From Pseudomonas putida (GTDB lineage: Bacteria; Pseudomonadota; Gammaproteobacteria; Pseudomonadales; Pseudomonadaceae), in NCBI RefSeq assembly GCF_028682635.1, contig NZ_JANHLK010000009.1, positions 124,001 to 188,000 on the forward strand: a stretch of DNA of 64,000 nt. The letters run 5' to 3'. This document shows, in pieces, positions 17,611-27,449 of the stretch (positions are counted from its first letter, which is position 1; each line of letters opens with the position of its first letter). The notes under the pieces were generated by a model. It did no database searches. It was not told the DNA's origin and saw only the letters and a program-made list of their open reading frames with translations. A program made the position numbers and the translations under genes.

Positions 17611-19005
17611 TCAATCGAGGTCGTCGCCATGGGTGGAGGTGCCGCTGTCGGCAAAGCTCAGGCCGTGCTTGCGCAATTTGTCATGCAAGGTCTTGCGTGG
17701 AATGCCAAGCGCCTCGGCGACGCTGCGTACCGAGCTGTGCGAGCGCGCCAGTTCCGCGGCAATCAGGGTTTTTTCGAAGTTTTCCACCTGCTCGCTCAAC
17801 CCGCCGCTGACCATGTCTACCGTCGTGCCAACCGAGCCTTGCACCTCGTTGTTATCCAGCGCCAGTTCCAGGCCCAGGGCGAAGCGTTCGGCCGCATTTT
17901 GCAGTTCGCGCACGTTGCCAGGCCAAGTGTGGCGCAACAGCAGGGCGCGTTGCCCGGGTTGCAGTTCATGCGGCGGCAAGCCGTGGCGGGCGCTGGCTTC
18001 ATCGGCGAAATGCTGGAACAGCATCAGCGCATCTTCACCGCGTTCGCGCAGTGGCGGAATGCGCAGGGGCGCGACGTTCAGGCGATAGTACAGGTCGGCG
18101 CGGAAGCGCCCCTGATCGGCGGCCTGACGCAGGTCTTCCTTGGTGGCGGCGATGATGCGGATGTCCAGCGGGATCAGTTGATTGCCGCCCAGACGTTCGA
18201 CCACCCGCTCTTGCAGCAAGCGCAGCAATTTCACCTGGACGTCCAGGCTCATGCTTTCGATCTCATCGAGAAACAGCGTGCCGCCGTTGGCAAACTCGAA
18301 CTTGCCGATGCGGCGTTTCTGCGCACCGGTGAAAGCGCCTGGCTCGTGGCCGAACAACTCGCTTTCGACCACCGACTCGGCCAGCGCCCCGGCATTGATC
18401 GCCACGAACGGACCATTGCGCCGATTCGACAGGTCATGCAGCGCGCGGGCCACCACTTCTTTGCCGGCCCCGGTCTCACCGAGGATCAACACGTCTGCCC
18501 GGGTCGCCGCCAAGGCGCCGATTTGCTCGCGCAGGCGCAGCATCGAGGGCGAGTGTCCGACCAGGCGTGTGCTCAATTCATTGCGATCGCTCAGGGCCAG
18601 GCGCAGGCTGCGGTTGTCCAGCACCAGTCGGCGCAGGGCCAGGGCGCGGCGAACGCTGTCGAGCAGGGCGTCGCTGGCGAAGGGTTTTTCCAGAAAGTCA
18701 TAGGCCCCGGCGCGCATGGCTTGCACCGCCAGCGGCACATCGCCGTGGCCGGTGATCAGCAGCACCGGCAGTTCCGGGTCCTGGGCGTGGAGTTCGGTCA
18801 GCAGTTCGATGCCGTCCATGCCCGGCATGCGGATATCGCTGACGACCACGCCCGGCCAGTCGCGCTCCAGTTGCGCGGCCAGGCCCTTGGCTTCTGCCAG
18901 CGGCAGAATCTTCAGGCCGGCCAGGTCCAGGGTCTGGCTCAAGGCCTGGCGCAGATGGGGATCGTCGTCGATCAACACGACCTGGATGCGGTTGTCGATG
19001 GTCAT
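17611..19005 (-). CDS. dctD: DctD, sigma-54 response regulator for C4-dicarboxylate transport
   Basis: 464 residues: an N-terminal receiver with phospho-acceptor Asp57 (VVVSDIRMPG), a sigma-54 AAA+ domain with Walker A GETGAGKE and the sigma-54-contact loop GAFTGA, and a C-terminal Fis-type HTH (VAEALGIPRKTLHDKL). It is activated by DctB and turns on dicarboxylate uptake genes, which are not in this window. Its start overlaps the dctB stop in ATGA, so the pair is translationally coupled. Confidence 0.95.
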   Translation of the reverse strand: MTIDNRIQVVLIDDDPHLRQALSQTLDLAGLKILPLAEAKGLAAQLERDWPGVVVSDIRMPGMDGIELLTELHAQDPELPVLLITGHGDVPLAVQAMRAGAYDFLEKPFASDALLDSVRRALALRRLVLDNRSLRLALSDRNELSTRLVGHSPSMLRLREQIGALAATRADVLILGETGAGKEVVARALHDLSNRRNGPFVAINAGALAESVVESELFGHEPGAFTGAQKRRIGKFEFANGGTLFLDEIESMSLDVQVKLLRLLQERVVERLGGNQLIPLDIRIIAATKEDLRQAADQGRFRADLYYRLNVAPLRIPPLRERGEDALMLFQHFADEASARHGLPPHELQPGQRALLLRHTWPGNVRELQNAAERFALGLELALDNNEVQGSVGTTVDMVSGGLSEQVENFEKTLIAAELARSHSSVRSVAEALGIPRKTLHDKLRKHGLSFADSGTSTHGDDLD

Positions 19006-20816
19006 GCACTTCGGTCCTCGGACGGTTGCAGGCTCACACCCGGTGCGCCTGCGCGCAGTTTAAGGGTAATCAGGGCGCCGCCTTCCTTGTGGTTGGCGAA
19101 CGACAGTTCGCCGCCGAAGGCGCGCATCAGGGTCTCGCAGATCGCCAGCCCCAATCCAAGGCCCTGGGTGCGGGTCTTGGTGGTGTAGAAGGGCTCGCTG
19201 GCGCGGCCGAGGGCCTCCAGGCAGAAACCGGGGCCGTTGTCGCGAATGTACAGGTTGACGCCATCGGCCGTGGATTGGGCACTCAACCAGAGTTTTCGCG
19301 GCGGGCCTTTTTCCGTCAGGGCATCCAGGGCGTTGGCCAGCAGGTTGCCCAGCACCTGGCGCAGGCGGGTTTCTCCGGCCTCTACCCACAAAGTGGCGGC
19401 GGGCAAGTCGCGGATCAACTCGACTTCCATACTGCGCCGACGCTTGGCCAGCAAGGCCAGGGCATCGTCCAGCGCCGGTTGCAGGGCGACGCTCTCCGGG
19501 GCATGGCGATCGCGCCGGGCAAAGGCGCGCAGGTGAGCAATGATCGACGCCATGCGGCCGGTCAATTCGCTGATCAGCTTGAGATTGCCGCGGGCATCGT
19601 CGGTGCGCTGGTGGTCGAGCAGCACTTCGGCGTTTTCCGCGTAGCTGCGGATGGCCGCCAAGGGTTGGTTGAGTTCATGGCTGATGCTTGCCGACATCGT
19701 GCCCAGGGCCGACAGCTTGCCGGCCTGCACCAGGTCATCCTGGGCGCGAACCAGTTCTTGCTGGGCCTGTTCGCGTTCCAGCACTTCCTGTTTGAGTCGA
19801 CGGTTGAGGCCCTCAAGATCACTGGTGCGCTCGGCCACCCGGCCTTCCAGTTCGCGCCGGGCCTTGGCTTCGAAGGCGATCCGTTCCAGGTAGTGGCGGC
19901 GGCGTTGCATCATCAGGCCGAGCAACAGCATCAACACCAGCAGCGTCGCGCCACCGATGGCGAGCACCGTGCGCACCGGGCGATCTATCAGGGTGCGCGG
20001 GGCGAGGATGCTGACGTTCCAGCCGGTTTCCGCGATCGCCTGGGTCTGGGTCAACCAGGCGTTGGGATTGAGCTTCAGCGGCTTGGGTTCGCGGGTGGGG
20101 TAGGGCTGGATCGCGGTGATTGCCTTGCGCTCTTCTTCGCTCAACTCACGGGTCGAACGAAAGCGCCATTCGGGGCGCGAGGTGAGGATGACCACGCCGT
20201 TGTGATCGGTCAGCAGCAGTTGCTCCGGGGTTTTGCCCCACAGGCTTTCGGTGTGGTCGAGGTCGACCTTGACCACCAGCACGCCAGTGATCTTCTCGCC
20301 CTCGCGCACGGCAGCGGCGAAGAAGTAGCCACGTTTGGCGGACGTGGTGCCCAGGCCGAAAAAACGTCCGAGTCGACCGGCCATGGCTTCGCTGAAGTAC
20401 GGCCGGAAGGCAAAGTTACGACCGACGAAGCTGTCGTGCTTATCCCAGTTGGAGGCGGCCAGGGTCTTGCCCGTGGTGTCCATCAGGTACATGACTTCGG
20501 CGCCGGTCTGGGTGCTGATGTTTTTCAGCAGACGGTTGGCGTTGCCCTGGGTGACGCCATCGTCCGGCGCGCCAAGCACGGCGCGCAGGGCTGGCAGGTC
20601 GCCGAGGATCTGCGGCAATACTTCATAACGATGCAGGGTGCCCAGCAGGTTGGCGACGTAGAGATCGAGGGTCTGGCGATTCTGCCCGGCCAGTTCGCTA
20701 CGGTAATAGCGCTCGGCCAGATGCTCCAGCGGCCACAGCAAGGGCGCCAGGCACAACGCGAGCAGGGCCAGGCTGCGCCAGCGGGGTCTGCGGGGAAGGG
20801 TCGGAGTCATGAGCAT
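19002..20816 (-). CDS. dctB: DctB, C4-dicarboxylate sensor histidine kinase
   Basis: About 604 residues (a Met two codons in, at 20810, is an equally good start). The first transmembrane helix is near residues 15-35; a periplasmic double-PAS-like sensor domain follows, then a second helix near 275-300. A coiled-coil linker leads to the HisKA domain (ISHELNQPLAAIRSYAENAE, phospho-His in SHELNQP) and an HATPase domain with LGLGLAICETL. It senses C4-dicarboxylates in the periplasm and phosphorylates DctD, with which it forms an ATGA overlap. Confidence 0.95.
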   Translation of the reverse strand: MLMTPTLPRRPRWRSLALLALCLAPLLWPLEHLAERYYRSELAGQNRQTLDLYVANLLGTLHRYEVLPQILGDLPALRAVLGAPDDGVTQGNANRLLKNISTQTGAEVMYLMDTTGKTLAASNWDKHDSFVGRNFAFRPYFSEAMAGRLGRFFGLGTTSAKRGYFFAAAVREGEKITGVLVVKVDLDHTESLWGKTPEQLLLTDHNGVVILTSRPEWRFRSTRELSEEERKAITAIQPYPTREPKPLKLNPNAWLTQTQAIAETGWNVSILAPRTLIDRPVRTVLAIGGATLLVLMLLLGLMMQRRRHYLERIAFEAKARRELEGRVAERTSDLEGLNRRLKQEVLEREQAQQELVRAQDDLVQAGKLSALGTMSASISHELNQPLAAIRSYAENAEVLLDHQRTDDARGNLKLISELTGRMASIIAHLRAFARRDRHAPESVALQPALDDALALLAKRRRSMEVELIRDLPAATLWVEAGETRLRQVLGNLLANALDALTEKGPPRKLWLSAQSTADGVNLYIRDNGPGFCLEALGRASEPFYTTKTRTQGLGLGLAICETLMRAFGGELSFANHKEGGALITLKLRAGAPGVSLQPSEDRSA

Positions 20817-20892
20817 CGAGCGCCTGGGGGTACAGGTGCATTATGCCTAGGCTTGCCGACGCAGTCTGCGCGCTGAAAAGGGCGCCGCCGTT

Positions 20893-21441
20893 TCAGTCGA
20901 AGACGTCGGCGTCCTTGAAGAATGCGGCGGCCTGATCCCTGGCCGACAGTTGCGGCGCTGTATCCAGCGGCGGCCACTCGATGGCCAGGTCCGGATCATC
21001 CCAACGAATGCTGCGCTCGGCCACCGGGTTGTAGTACTCGGTGGTTTTGTAGAGAACCTCGGCGAAATCACTCAACACCAGGAAACCGTGGGCGAAACCC
21101 TTGGGGATCCACAGCTGGCGATTGTTCTGCGCAGAAAGGCGTACGGCCACCCATTTGCCGAAATGCGGCGAGCTGCGCCGCACGTCGACGGCGACATCAA
21201 GAATTTCCCCGGCGCAGGCCCGAACCAGCTTGTCCTGGGTGTTCTCCAGTTGGTAATGCAGCCCGCGCAGCACGCCTTGTTGCGAGCGCGAATGGTTGTC
21301 CTGAATGAATTGCGTATTCAGGCCAGTGGCTTCCTTGAAAGCCTTGGCGTTGAAACTTTCGTAGAAAAACCCCCGTTCGTCACCGAAAACCTTGGGCTCG
21401 ATGATCAAAACACCGGGCAGGTCGGTGGTCACAACATTCAT
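20893..21441 (-). CDS. rfbC: RmlC, dTDP-4-dehydrorhamnose 3,5-epimerase
   Basis: 182 residues of the cupin-fold epimerase family. Signature segments are DERGFFYESF, FIQDNHSRSQQGVLRGLHYQ (with the active-site His) and WIPKGFAHGFLVLSD. It makes dTDP-4-dehydro-L-rhamnose for surface polysaccharide. The ATG at 21441 (MNVVTTDLPG) is chosen over 21510. rmlB, rmlD and rmlA do not accompany it, although in P. aeruginosa the whole rmlBDAC operon lies next to dctB. Confidence 0.94.
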   Translation of the reverse strand: MNVVTTDLPGVLIIEPKVFGDERGFFYESFNAKAFKEATGLNTQFIQDNHSRSQQGVLRGLHYQLENTQDKLVRACAGEILDVAVDVRRSSPHFGKWVAVRLSAQNNRQLWIPKGFAHGFLVLSDFAEVLYKTTEYYNPVAERSIRWDDPDLAIEWPPLDTAPQLSARDQAAAFFKDADVFD

Positions 21442-21627
21442 GGGTTTCTCCAACGATGGGCATTGATGGTCGCCATTCTTGCCTAGAGTGCCTGCAAGGG
21501 CGAGTGTCATGTGGTTTTTTTCTTGGTAGTTGACCGATCCAGCCGCTTGCCAGCCGTTTCAAGGGGGTTGCGTATCGCCTTGAGCAGTGGCGATATAGGC
21601 GCCTAATAAAATTTCAGGGGTCGTTGT

Positions 21628-24540
21628 ATGCCGCTCGCCACGTTGATTCATCGCGCCAGTTTGCCCAGCCCGCAAGTGTCAGCGGAGCAAGCGCTAGAGC
21701 TGCTGCAGGCGCATTACGGGCTTAGCGCAAGATTACAGCCCCTGGGCAGCCAGCAGGATCTGAATTTTCGCGTCGACAGCGATCAGGGGCGGTTTGTCCT
21801 GAAAATCTGCCGGGGCGACTATTCGGCGCTCGAGCTGCAAGCCCAGCATGCCGGGCTCAAGCACCTGGCTGAGCATCCTGACGTCCATGTGCCGCGGGTG
21901 ATTGCGGCGAAAAACGGTGCGGACCTGTTGTCCCTGGAGGTCGCAGGCCAAGCGGTGCATGTGCGTCTGCTGGATTACATCGAAGGACAATCGCTGACGC
22001 ACCTCGAACATTTCAATCGCACGGTGGTGGCCGGTTTCGGGCGGCTGTGCGGTGAAATGGACCTCGCACTGGCGGATTTTGACCATCCGGGGCTGGTGCG
22101 CACCCTGCAGTGGGACGCGCGCCACGCCCATGCGCTGATCGCCCATTTGCTGCCGGTGATCAAGGATGAAACCCAGCGCCGCTTGATCGTTGAAGCGTGC
22201 GAACAGGCAGAGCGCCATTTGTTGCCACTGCAAGACAAGTTGCCCGTGCAAGCCATTCACATGGACATCACCGACGACAACGTGGTCTGGCAGCGCGATG
22301 CGCAACGCCATTGGCAGTTGCAAGGCGTGATCGATTTCGGTGACCTGATCCGCACCTGGCGCATTACCGACCTGTCGGTGACCTGTGCCGCGTTGCTGCA
22401 TCATGGCGGAGGCGATCCCTTCTGCATTTTGCCGACGGTGCAGGCCTATCACGCGGTCAATCCGCTGCAACACGAAGAACTGCTGGCGCTGTGGCCGCTG
22501 ATCGTCGCCCGCGCGGCAGTACTGGTGCTCAGTGGCGAACAGCAGGTCAGCATCGATCCGGGCAATGCCTATAGCCGCGACAACCTGGTCCACGAGTGGG
22601 AAATTTTCCGTGTGGCCACCTCGGTGCCGTTGGCGCTGATGGAAGCGGCCATCCTGTCGGCCGTCGGACAGCGCCTGCCGGACATTGGCAGCGACGGTTT
22701 CGCACCGCTGCTGCCGAGTCTGGTGGGGCGCGAGTTTGCGTTGATCGACCTGGGCGTGCTCAGCCCGCATTTCGAGGCCGGTAACTGGGAGCAGGAAGGC
22801 ATCGATCAGCGCCTGTTGGACGAAGCCTCCGCTGCCCACGGCCTGGCGGCCAGTCGTTATGGGCAATATCGGTTGTCGCGCACGCGCCCGGACACTGCCG
22901 GCGAACCGGACACTTGTCCCTTGCACGTCGAGTTGCGCGTGCCCCATGGCACGGCAGTCGAAGCGCCGTTTGCCGGGGTGGTGCACCAGCCGATGGCCGG
23001 GGTGCTGCAACTGGATGGTCCGCAACTGAGTGTGCGGTTGTGGGGCGTAACGCCATCGCTGCACAGCGGTGCGGCGCTAGTAAAAGGCCAGGTGCTGGGC
23101 TCGGTCAGCGGGCCGTTGATCGTGCAGTTGTGCCGAAGTGCGTCGATCAGTGCGCCGCTGTTCTGCACACCTTCGCGCGCCGCCGCCTGGCAAGCGCTTT
23201 GCCCGTCGCCGGCGACGCTGCTGGGCCTGGCGTGCGATGCGCAGGAAGAACTCGATTCGCAGACCTTGCTGGCTCGGCGCGACGCCAGTTTCGCCCGTAC
23301 GCAAAAACACTATTACGTCGACCCGCCGCGCATCGAACGCGGCTGGCGCAACCACCTGATCGACATGCAGGGCCGCTCCTACCTCGACATGCTCAACAAC
23401 GTTGCGGTACTCGGCCACGGCCATCCGCGCATGGCGGCGGTTGCCAGCCGTCAGTGGTCGTTGCTCAACACCAACTCGCGGTTCAACTATGCGGCGGTGG
23501 CCGAATTCTCCGAGCGTTTGCTGAAACTGTCGCCAGAGGGCATGGATAGGGTGTTCCTGGTCAACAGCGGCAGCGAGGCCAACGACCTGGCCATTCGCCT
23601 GGCGTGGGCCTACAGCGGCGGGCGCGACATGCTCAGCGTGCTGGAGGCCTATCACGGCTGGACGGTAGGCGCGGATGCGGTCTCGACTTCGATCGCCGAC
23701 AACCCCAAGGCCTTGAGCAGCCGTCCGGACTGGGTGCACCCGGTGATCGCGCCGAATACCTATCGCGGCGAATTCCGCGGCCCTGACAGCACGCCGGACT
23801 ACGTGCGCAGCGTCGAACACAACCTGGCGAAAATCGCCGAGCAAAAGCGTCAACTGGCCGGTTTCATTTGCGAGCCTGTGTACGGCAATGCCGGTGGTAT
23901 TTCACTGCCGCCGGGGTACTTGCAGCAGGTTTACGCAATGGTCCGCGCCCAAGGCGGCGTGTGCATCGCCGACGAAGTGCAAGTGGGTTACGGGCGCATG
24001 GGCGATTTCTTCTGGGGGTTCGAAGAGCAGGGCGTGGTGCCGGACATCATCACCATGGCCAAGGGCATGGGTAACGGCCAGCCCCTGGGTGCAGTGATCA
24101 CCCGCCGGGAAATTGCCGAAGCGCTGGAGGCCGAGGGCTATTTCTTCTCGTCTGCCGGTGGCAGCCCGGTCAGTTGCCAGATCGGCATGGCGGTGCTGGA
24201 TGTGATGGAAGAGGAAAAGCTCTGGGAAAACGCCCAGGTGGTCGGCGGGTACTTCAAGGAGCGTCTTGAAGCGCTGATCGATATTCATCCGTTGGTCGGC
24301 GCGGTGCATGGTTCCGGGTTTTATCTGGGGGTGGAGTTGATCCGCAACCGTGAAACCCTGGAGCCGGCCACCGAGGAAACCACGGCGTTGTGCGATCGCT
24401 TGCGCGAGCTGGGGATCTTCATGCAACCGACTGGCGATTTCCTGAACGTGCTGAAGATCAAGCCACCGATGGTCACTACGCGCCAGAGCGTGGATTTCTT
24501 CGTGGATATGCTCTCGAAGGTGCTCGCGGAGGGTCTGTAA
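21628..24540 (+). CDS. Three-domain fusion: APH-like kinase / degenerate M23-like / class-III aminotransferase
   Basis: 970 residues. Domain 1 (about 25-330) is an aminoglycoside/choline-kinase-like fold with catalytic Asp213 and Asn218 (HMDITDDN) and the metal-binding Asp236 (VIDFGD). Domain 2 (about 430-530) resembles the M23/LytM beta fold (PHGTAVEAPFAGVV) but lacks the H-x-H pair: the equivalent strand reads PLIVQL. Domain 3 (about 560-970) is a PLP aminotransferase or phospho-lyase with Lys812 (MAKGMGNGQP) and ADEVQVGYGR. It could phosphorylate an amino-alcohol and then eliminate or transaminate it, like ethanolamine-phosphate phospho-lyases; this is inference. It stands upstream of aguBA, separated by a REP pair. 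A paralogue is at 33862-36909. Confidence 0.88.
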   Translation: MPLATLIHRASLPSPQVSAEQALELLQAHYGLSARLQPLGSQQDLNFRVDSDQGRFVLKICRGDYSALELQAQHAGLKHLAEHPDVHVPRVIAAKNGADLLSLEVAGQAVHVRLLDYIEGQSLTHLEHFNRTVVAGFGRLCGEMDLALADFDHPGLVRTLQWDARHAHALIAHLLPVIKDETQRRLIVEACEQAERHLLPLQDKLPVQAIHMDITDDNVVWQRDAQRHWQLQGVIDFGDLIRTWRITDLSVTCAALLHHGGGDPFCILPTVQAYHAVNPLQHEELLALWPLIVARAAVLVLSGEQQVSIDPGNAYSRDNLVHEWEIFRVATSVPLALMEAAILSAVGQRLPDIGSDGFAPLLPSLVGREFALIDLGVLSPHFEAGNWEQEGIDQRLLDEASAAHGLAASRYGQYRLSRTRPDTAGEPDTCPLHVELRVPHGTAVEAPFAGVVHQPMAGVLQLDGPQLSVRLWGVTPSLHSGAALVKGQVLGSVSGPLIVQLCRSASISAPLFCTPSRAAAWQALCPSPATLLGLACDAQEELDSQTLLARRDASFARTQKHYYVDPPRIERGWRNHLIDMQGRSYLDMLNNVAVLGHGHPRMAAVASRQWSLLNTNSRFNYAAVAEFSERLLKLSPEGMDRVFLVNSGSEANDLAIRLAWAYSGGRDMLSVLEAYHGWTVGADAVSTSIADNPKALSSRPDWVHPVIAPNTYRGEFRGPDSTPDYVRSVEHNLAKIAEQKRQLAGFICEPVYGNAGGISLPPGYLQQVYAMVRAQGGVCIADEVQVGYGRMGDFFWGFEEQGVVPDIITMAKGMGNGQPLGAVITRREIAEALEAEGYFFSSAGGSPVSCQIGMAVLDVMEEEKLWENAQVVGGYFKERLEALIDIHPLVGAVHGSGFYLGVELIRNRETLEPATEETTALCDRLRELGIFMQPTGDFLNVLKIKPPMVTTRQSVDFFVDMLSKVLAEGL

Positions 24541-24551
24541 ACACATACTCA

Positions 24552-24641
24552 CTGTAGGAGCGAGCTTGCTCGCGAAGAGGCCGTGTCAGCCACGAATTCT
24601 TGTCTGAATGACCGCTTTCGCGAGCAAGCTCGCTCCTACAG
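24552..24641. repeat. REP palindrome pair (CTGTAGGAGCGAGCTTGCTCGCGAA variant)
   Basis: Inverted copies flank a 36-nt spacer after the fusion gene. The core GAGCTTGCTCGCGAA is shared with the 8601 family, while the outer CTGTAGGAG arm is shared with the 27347 and 14818 elements. Confidence 0.92.
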
Positions 24642-24718
24642 GGAGTGGTGGTGTTAATTCGATTGTTATCGGGTTTAAGTGTGAAATTTTAGACGCATTG
24701 CTTATCTGTCGCTTCTAA

Positions 24719-24736
24719 AGCCGATATTTATCGGCT
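24719..24736. promoter_or_regulatory. Perfect palindrome at the aguBA promoter, candidate operator
   Basis: AGCCGATA-TT-TATCGGCT, an 8+2+8 perfect palindrome 70 bp before the aguB ATG. Its right end overlaps a -10-like TATAAA (24736-24741). In P. aeruginosa the agu operon is repressed by the TetR-type AguR; whether this is its site is inference, and no aguR is in the window. Confidence 0.6.
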
Positions 24737-24805
24737 ATAAAGTCGCCAATGCCAGGGTGTGGATCAACCATGCCCGACCGTCACGCACTTGCCCGGAGAT
24801 GATTC

Positions 24806-25684
<879 letters not shown>

Positions 25685-25689
25685 TCGAC

Positions 25690-26796
25690 ATGACCACTTT
25701 GAGCAGCACCCCTCGCGCAGACGGCTTCTACATGCCGGCCGAGTGGGCACCACAAACCCAGACCTGGATGATCTGGCCCGAGCGTCCGGACAACTGGCGC
25801 CTGGGCGGCAAGCCGGCGCAAGCCGCGCACATGGCGGTGGCCAAGGCCATCGCCCGTTTCGAACCGGTCACCGTGGCGGTGTCCGCCGGCCAGTACGAAA
25901 ACGCCCGTGCCCGCCTTGACGTACCCAATATCCGCGTGGTCGAGATGTCCAGCGACGATGCCTGGGTCCGGGACACAGGACCGACGTTCGTCATCAACAA
26001 CAACGGCGAAGTCCGCGGCGTGAACTGGGACTTCAACTCGTGGGGCGGTTTTGACGGTGGCCTGTATTCGCCGTGGAACCGCGACTCGCAGGTGGGCGGC
26101 AAGATCCTCGAGATCGAGCGCAGCCAACGCTACCGCACCGAGGGCTTCGTGCTTGAAGGCGGCTCGATCCATGTCGATGGCGAAGGCACGCTGATCACCA
26201 CCGAAGAGTGCCTGCTCAACCGCAATCGCAACCCGCACCTGAACCGTGCGGAAATCGAAGCGGTGCTCAGCGCGCATCTGGCTGTGGATAAGATCATCTG
26301 GTTGCCGGACGGCTTGTTCAACGACGAAACCGACGGCCATGTGGATAACTTCTGCTGCTACGTGCGTCCGGGAGAGGTGCTGCTGGCCTGGACCGACGAT
26401 CCACAGGACCCGAACTACCCACGCTGCCAGGCCGCGATGAAAGTGCTGCAAAACAGCACCGACGCCAAAGGTCGCCCATTTACGGTGCACAAGATGCCAA
26501 TTCCAGGGCCGCTGTATGCGACCGAGGAAGAATGCGCAGGTGTCGACCCGGTGCATGGCACCCAGGAACGCAATCCGAGCGTGCGTCTGGCCGGTTCGTA
26601 TGTGAACTTCCTGATCGTCAACGGCGGCATCATCGCCCCGAGTTTCGACGACCCGCTCGATGGTCCTGCAAAAGAAATTTTGCAGAACCTGTTCCCCCAG
26701 CATGAAGTGGTCATGGTGCCTGGCCGTGAACTGTTACTGGGAGGCGGCAACATTCACTGCCTTACCCAACAACAGCCAGCACCGTACAAAGAGTGA
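25690..26796 (+). CDS. aguA: AguA, agmatine deiminase
   Basis: 368 residues of the guanidino-group-modifying (PAD-like) family. It converts agmatine to N-carbamoylputrescine and ammonia, feeding AguB. Active-site elements seen are [18 protein letters not shown] and the nucleophile Cys357 in [13 protein letters not shown], the expected position for this family. It forms an operon with aguB. A hairpin terminator follows at 26868-26901. Two consensus DnaA boxes happen to lie inside the gene. Confidence 0.97.
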   Translation: MTTLSSTPRADGFYMPAEWAPQTQTWMIWPERPDNWRLGGKPAQAAHMAVAKAIARFEPVTVAVSAGQYENARARLDVPNIRVVEMSSDDAWVRDTGPTFVINNNGEVRGVNWDFNSWGGFDGGLYSPWNRDSQVGGKILEIERSQRYRTEGFVLEGGSIHVDGEGTLITTEECLLNRNRNPHLNRAEIEAVLSAHLAVDKIIWLPDGLFNDETDGHVDNFCCYVRPGEVLLAWTDDPQDPNYPRCQAAMKVLQNSTDAKGRPFTVHKMPIPGPLYATEEECAGVDPVHGTQERNPSVRLAGSYVNFLIVNGGIIAPSFDDPLDGPAKEILQNLFPQHEVVMVPGRELLLGGGNIHCLTQQQPAPYKE

Positions 26797-26867
26797 GTGC
26801 AGTTGTAACAGCTTGAGTTTGTAGCGAAATCAGACAGGCAAACGTTTTCGCGCGCAACTTTGTGGGA

Positions 26868-26901
26868 AGCCCGCAGCCCTTAAGGACTGCGGGCTTTTTT
26901 G
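26868..26901 (+). terminator. Terminator of the aguBA operon
   Basis: AAGCCCGCAG / CTGCGGGCTT stem followed by TTTTTT on the + strand. Confidence 0.9.
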
Positions 26902-27041
26902 TATCCGCTTGTCGACAGCGCGCACGCCTTGGCATAGCTCTTGTATCTGCGAAGGTGTAATGCCGGGAGGGGGAGAACTTAGTTGTTCTGTCATAAACCT
27001 TGGATAAGTTAGCCGCTCAAAAACCGGGAGAGAGCGTTGAA

Positions 27042-27254
27042 ATGAACGCCGAAGTGAATGTGGCAAGTGAGCGGGCGTTGCATCCCCTGGCAGTTAATGG
27101 CGAGTCGCTGCAGATCCTGGCGCACTGGTTAAAGTCCAATGGAACGCGTCAGATCACACAAAGTGATCCGCGCCGGACGATGATCGAGCGCTACCCCGCT
27201 GGCTTGTTCAGCGAAGCGGAACTGGATGCGTTGTGGGATGTGATGGAAGGATAA
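27042..27254 (+). CDS. Small protein, function unknown
   Basis: 70 residues from the ATG at 27042 (MNAEVNVASERALHPL). Not recognised as a named family. It is a compact alpha-helical sequence with a TIERYPAGLFS-like C-terminal half and no signal or membrane segment. It is bounded by the aguBA terminator upstream and its own terminator at 27281-27312, which supports it being an independently transcribed gene. A TTG start at 27000 would add 14 residues without a better ribosome site. Confidence 0.6.
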   Translation: MNAEVNVASERALHPLAVNGESLQILAHWLKSNGTRQITQSDPRRTMIERYPAGLFSEAELDALWDVMEG

Positions 27255-27280
27255 GAAGAAAAACAACGGATTGATAAAAC

Positions 27281-27312
27281 AAAAGCGCTGCCGGGATGGC
27301 AGCGCTTTTTTT
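27281..27312 (+). terminator. Terminator after the 70-residue gene
   Basis: AAAAGCGCTGCC / GGCAGCGCTTTT with a GGGAT loop and seven Ts. Confidence 0.9.
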
Positions 27313-27346
27313 ATGGGCGACAAGTTGTAGCAAATTACCCCGCCCC

Positions 27347-27440
27347 CCTGTAGGAGCTGGCTTGCCAGCGATGAGGCCAGCACACCCAACATTGATATCG
27401 GATGAAACGCCGCCATCGCTGGCAAGCCAGCTCCTACAGG
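27347..27440. repeat. REP-like palindrome (CCTGTAGGAGCTGGCTTGCCAGCGATG)
   Basis: Inverted copies bound a 94-bp unit between two unrelated genes. The core GGCTTGCCAGCGATG differs from the other REP classes, but the CTGTAGGAG arm is shared. Confidence 0.92.
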
Positions 27441-27449
27441 GTGATGGTG

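Noticed and set aside
17599..20876. Long plus-strand open frames opposite dctD and dctB
   Set aside because: GC-rich antisense shadows of well-identified genes.
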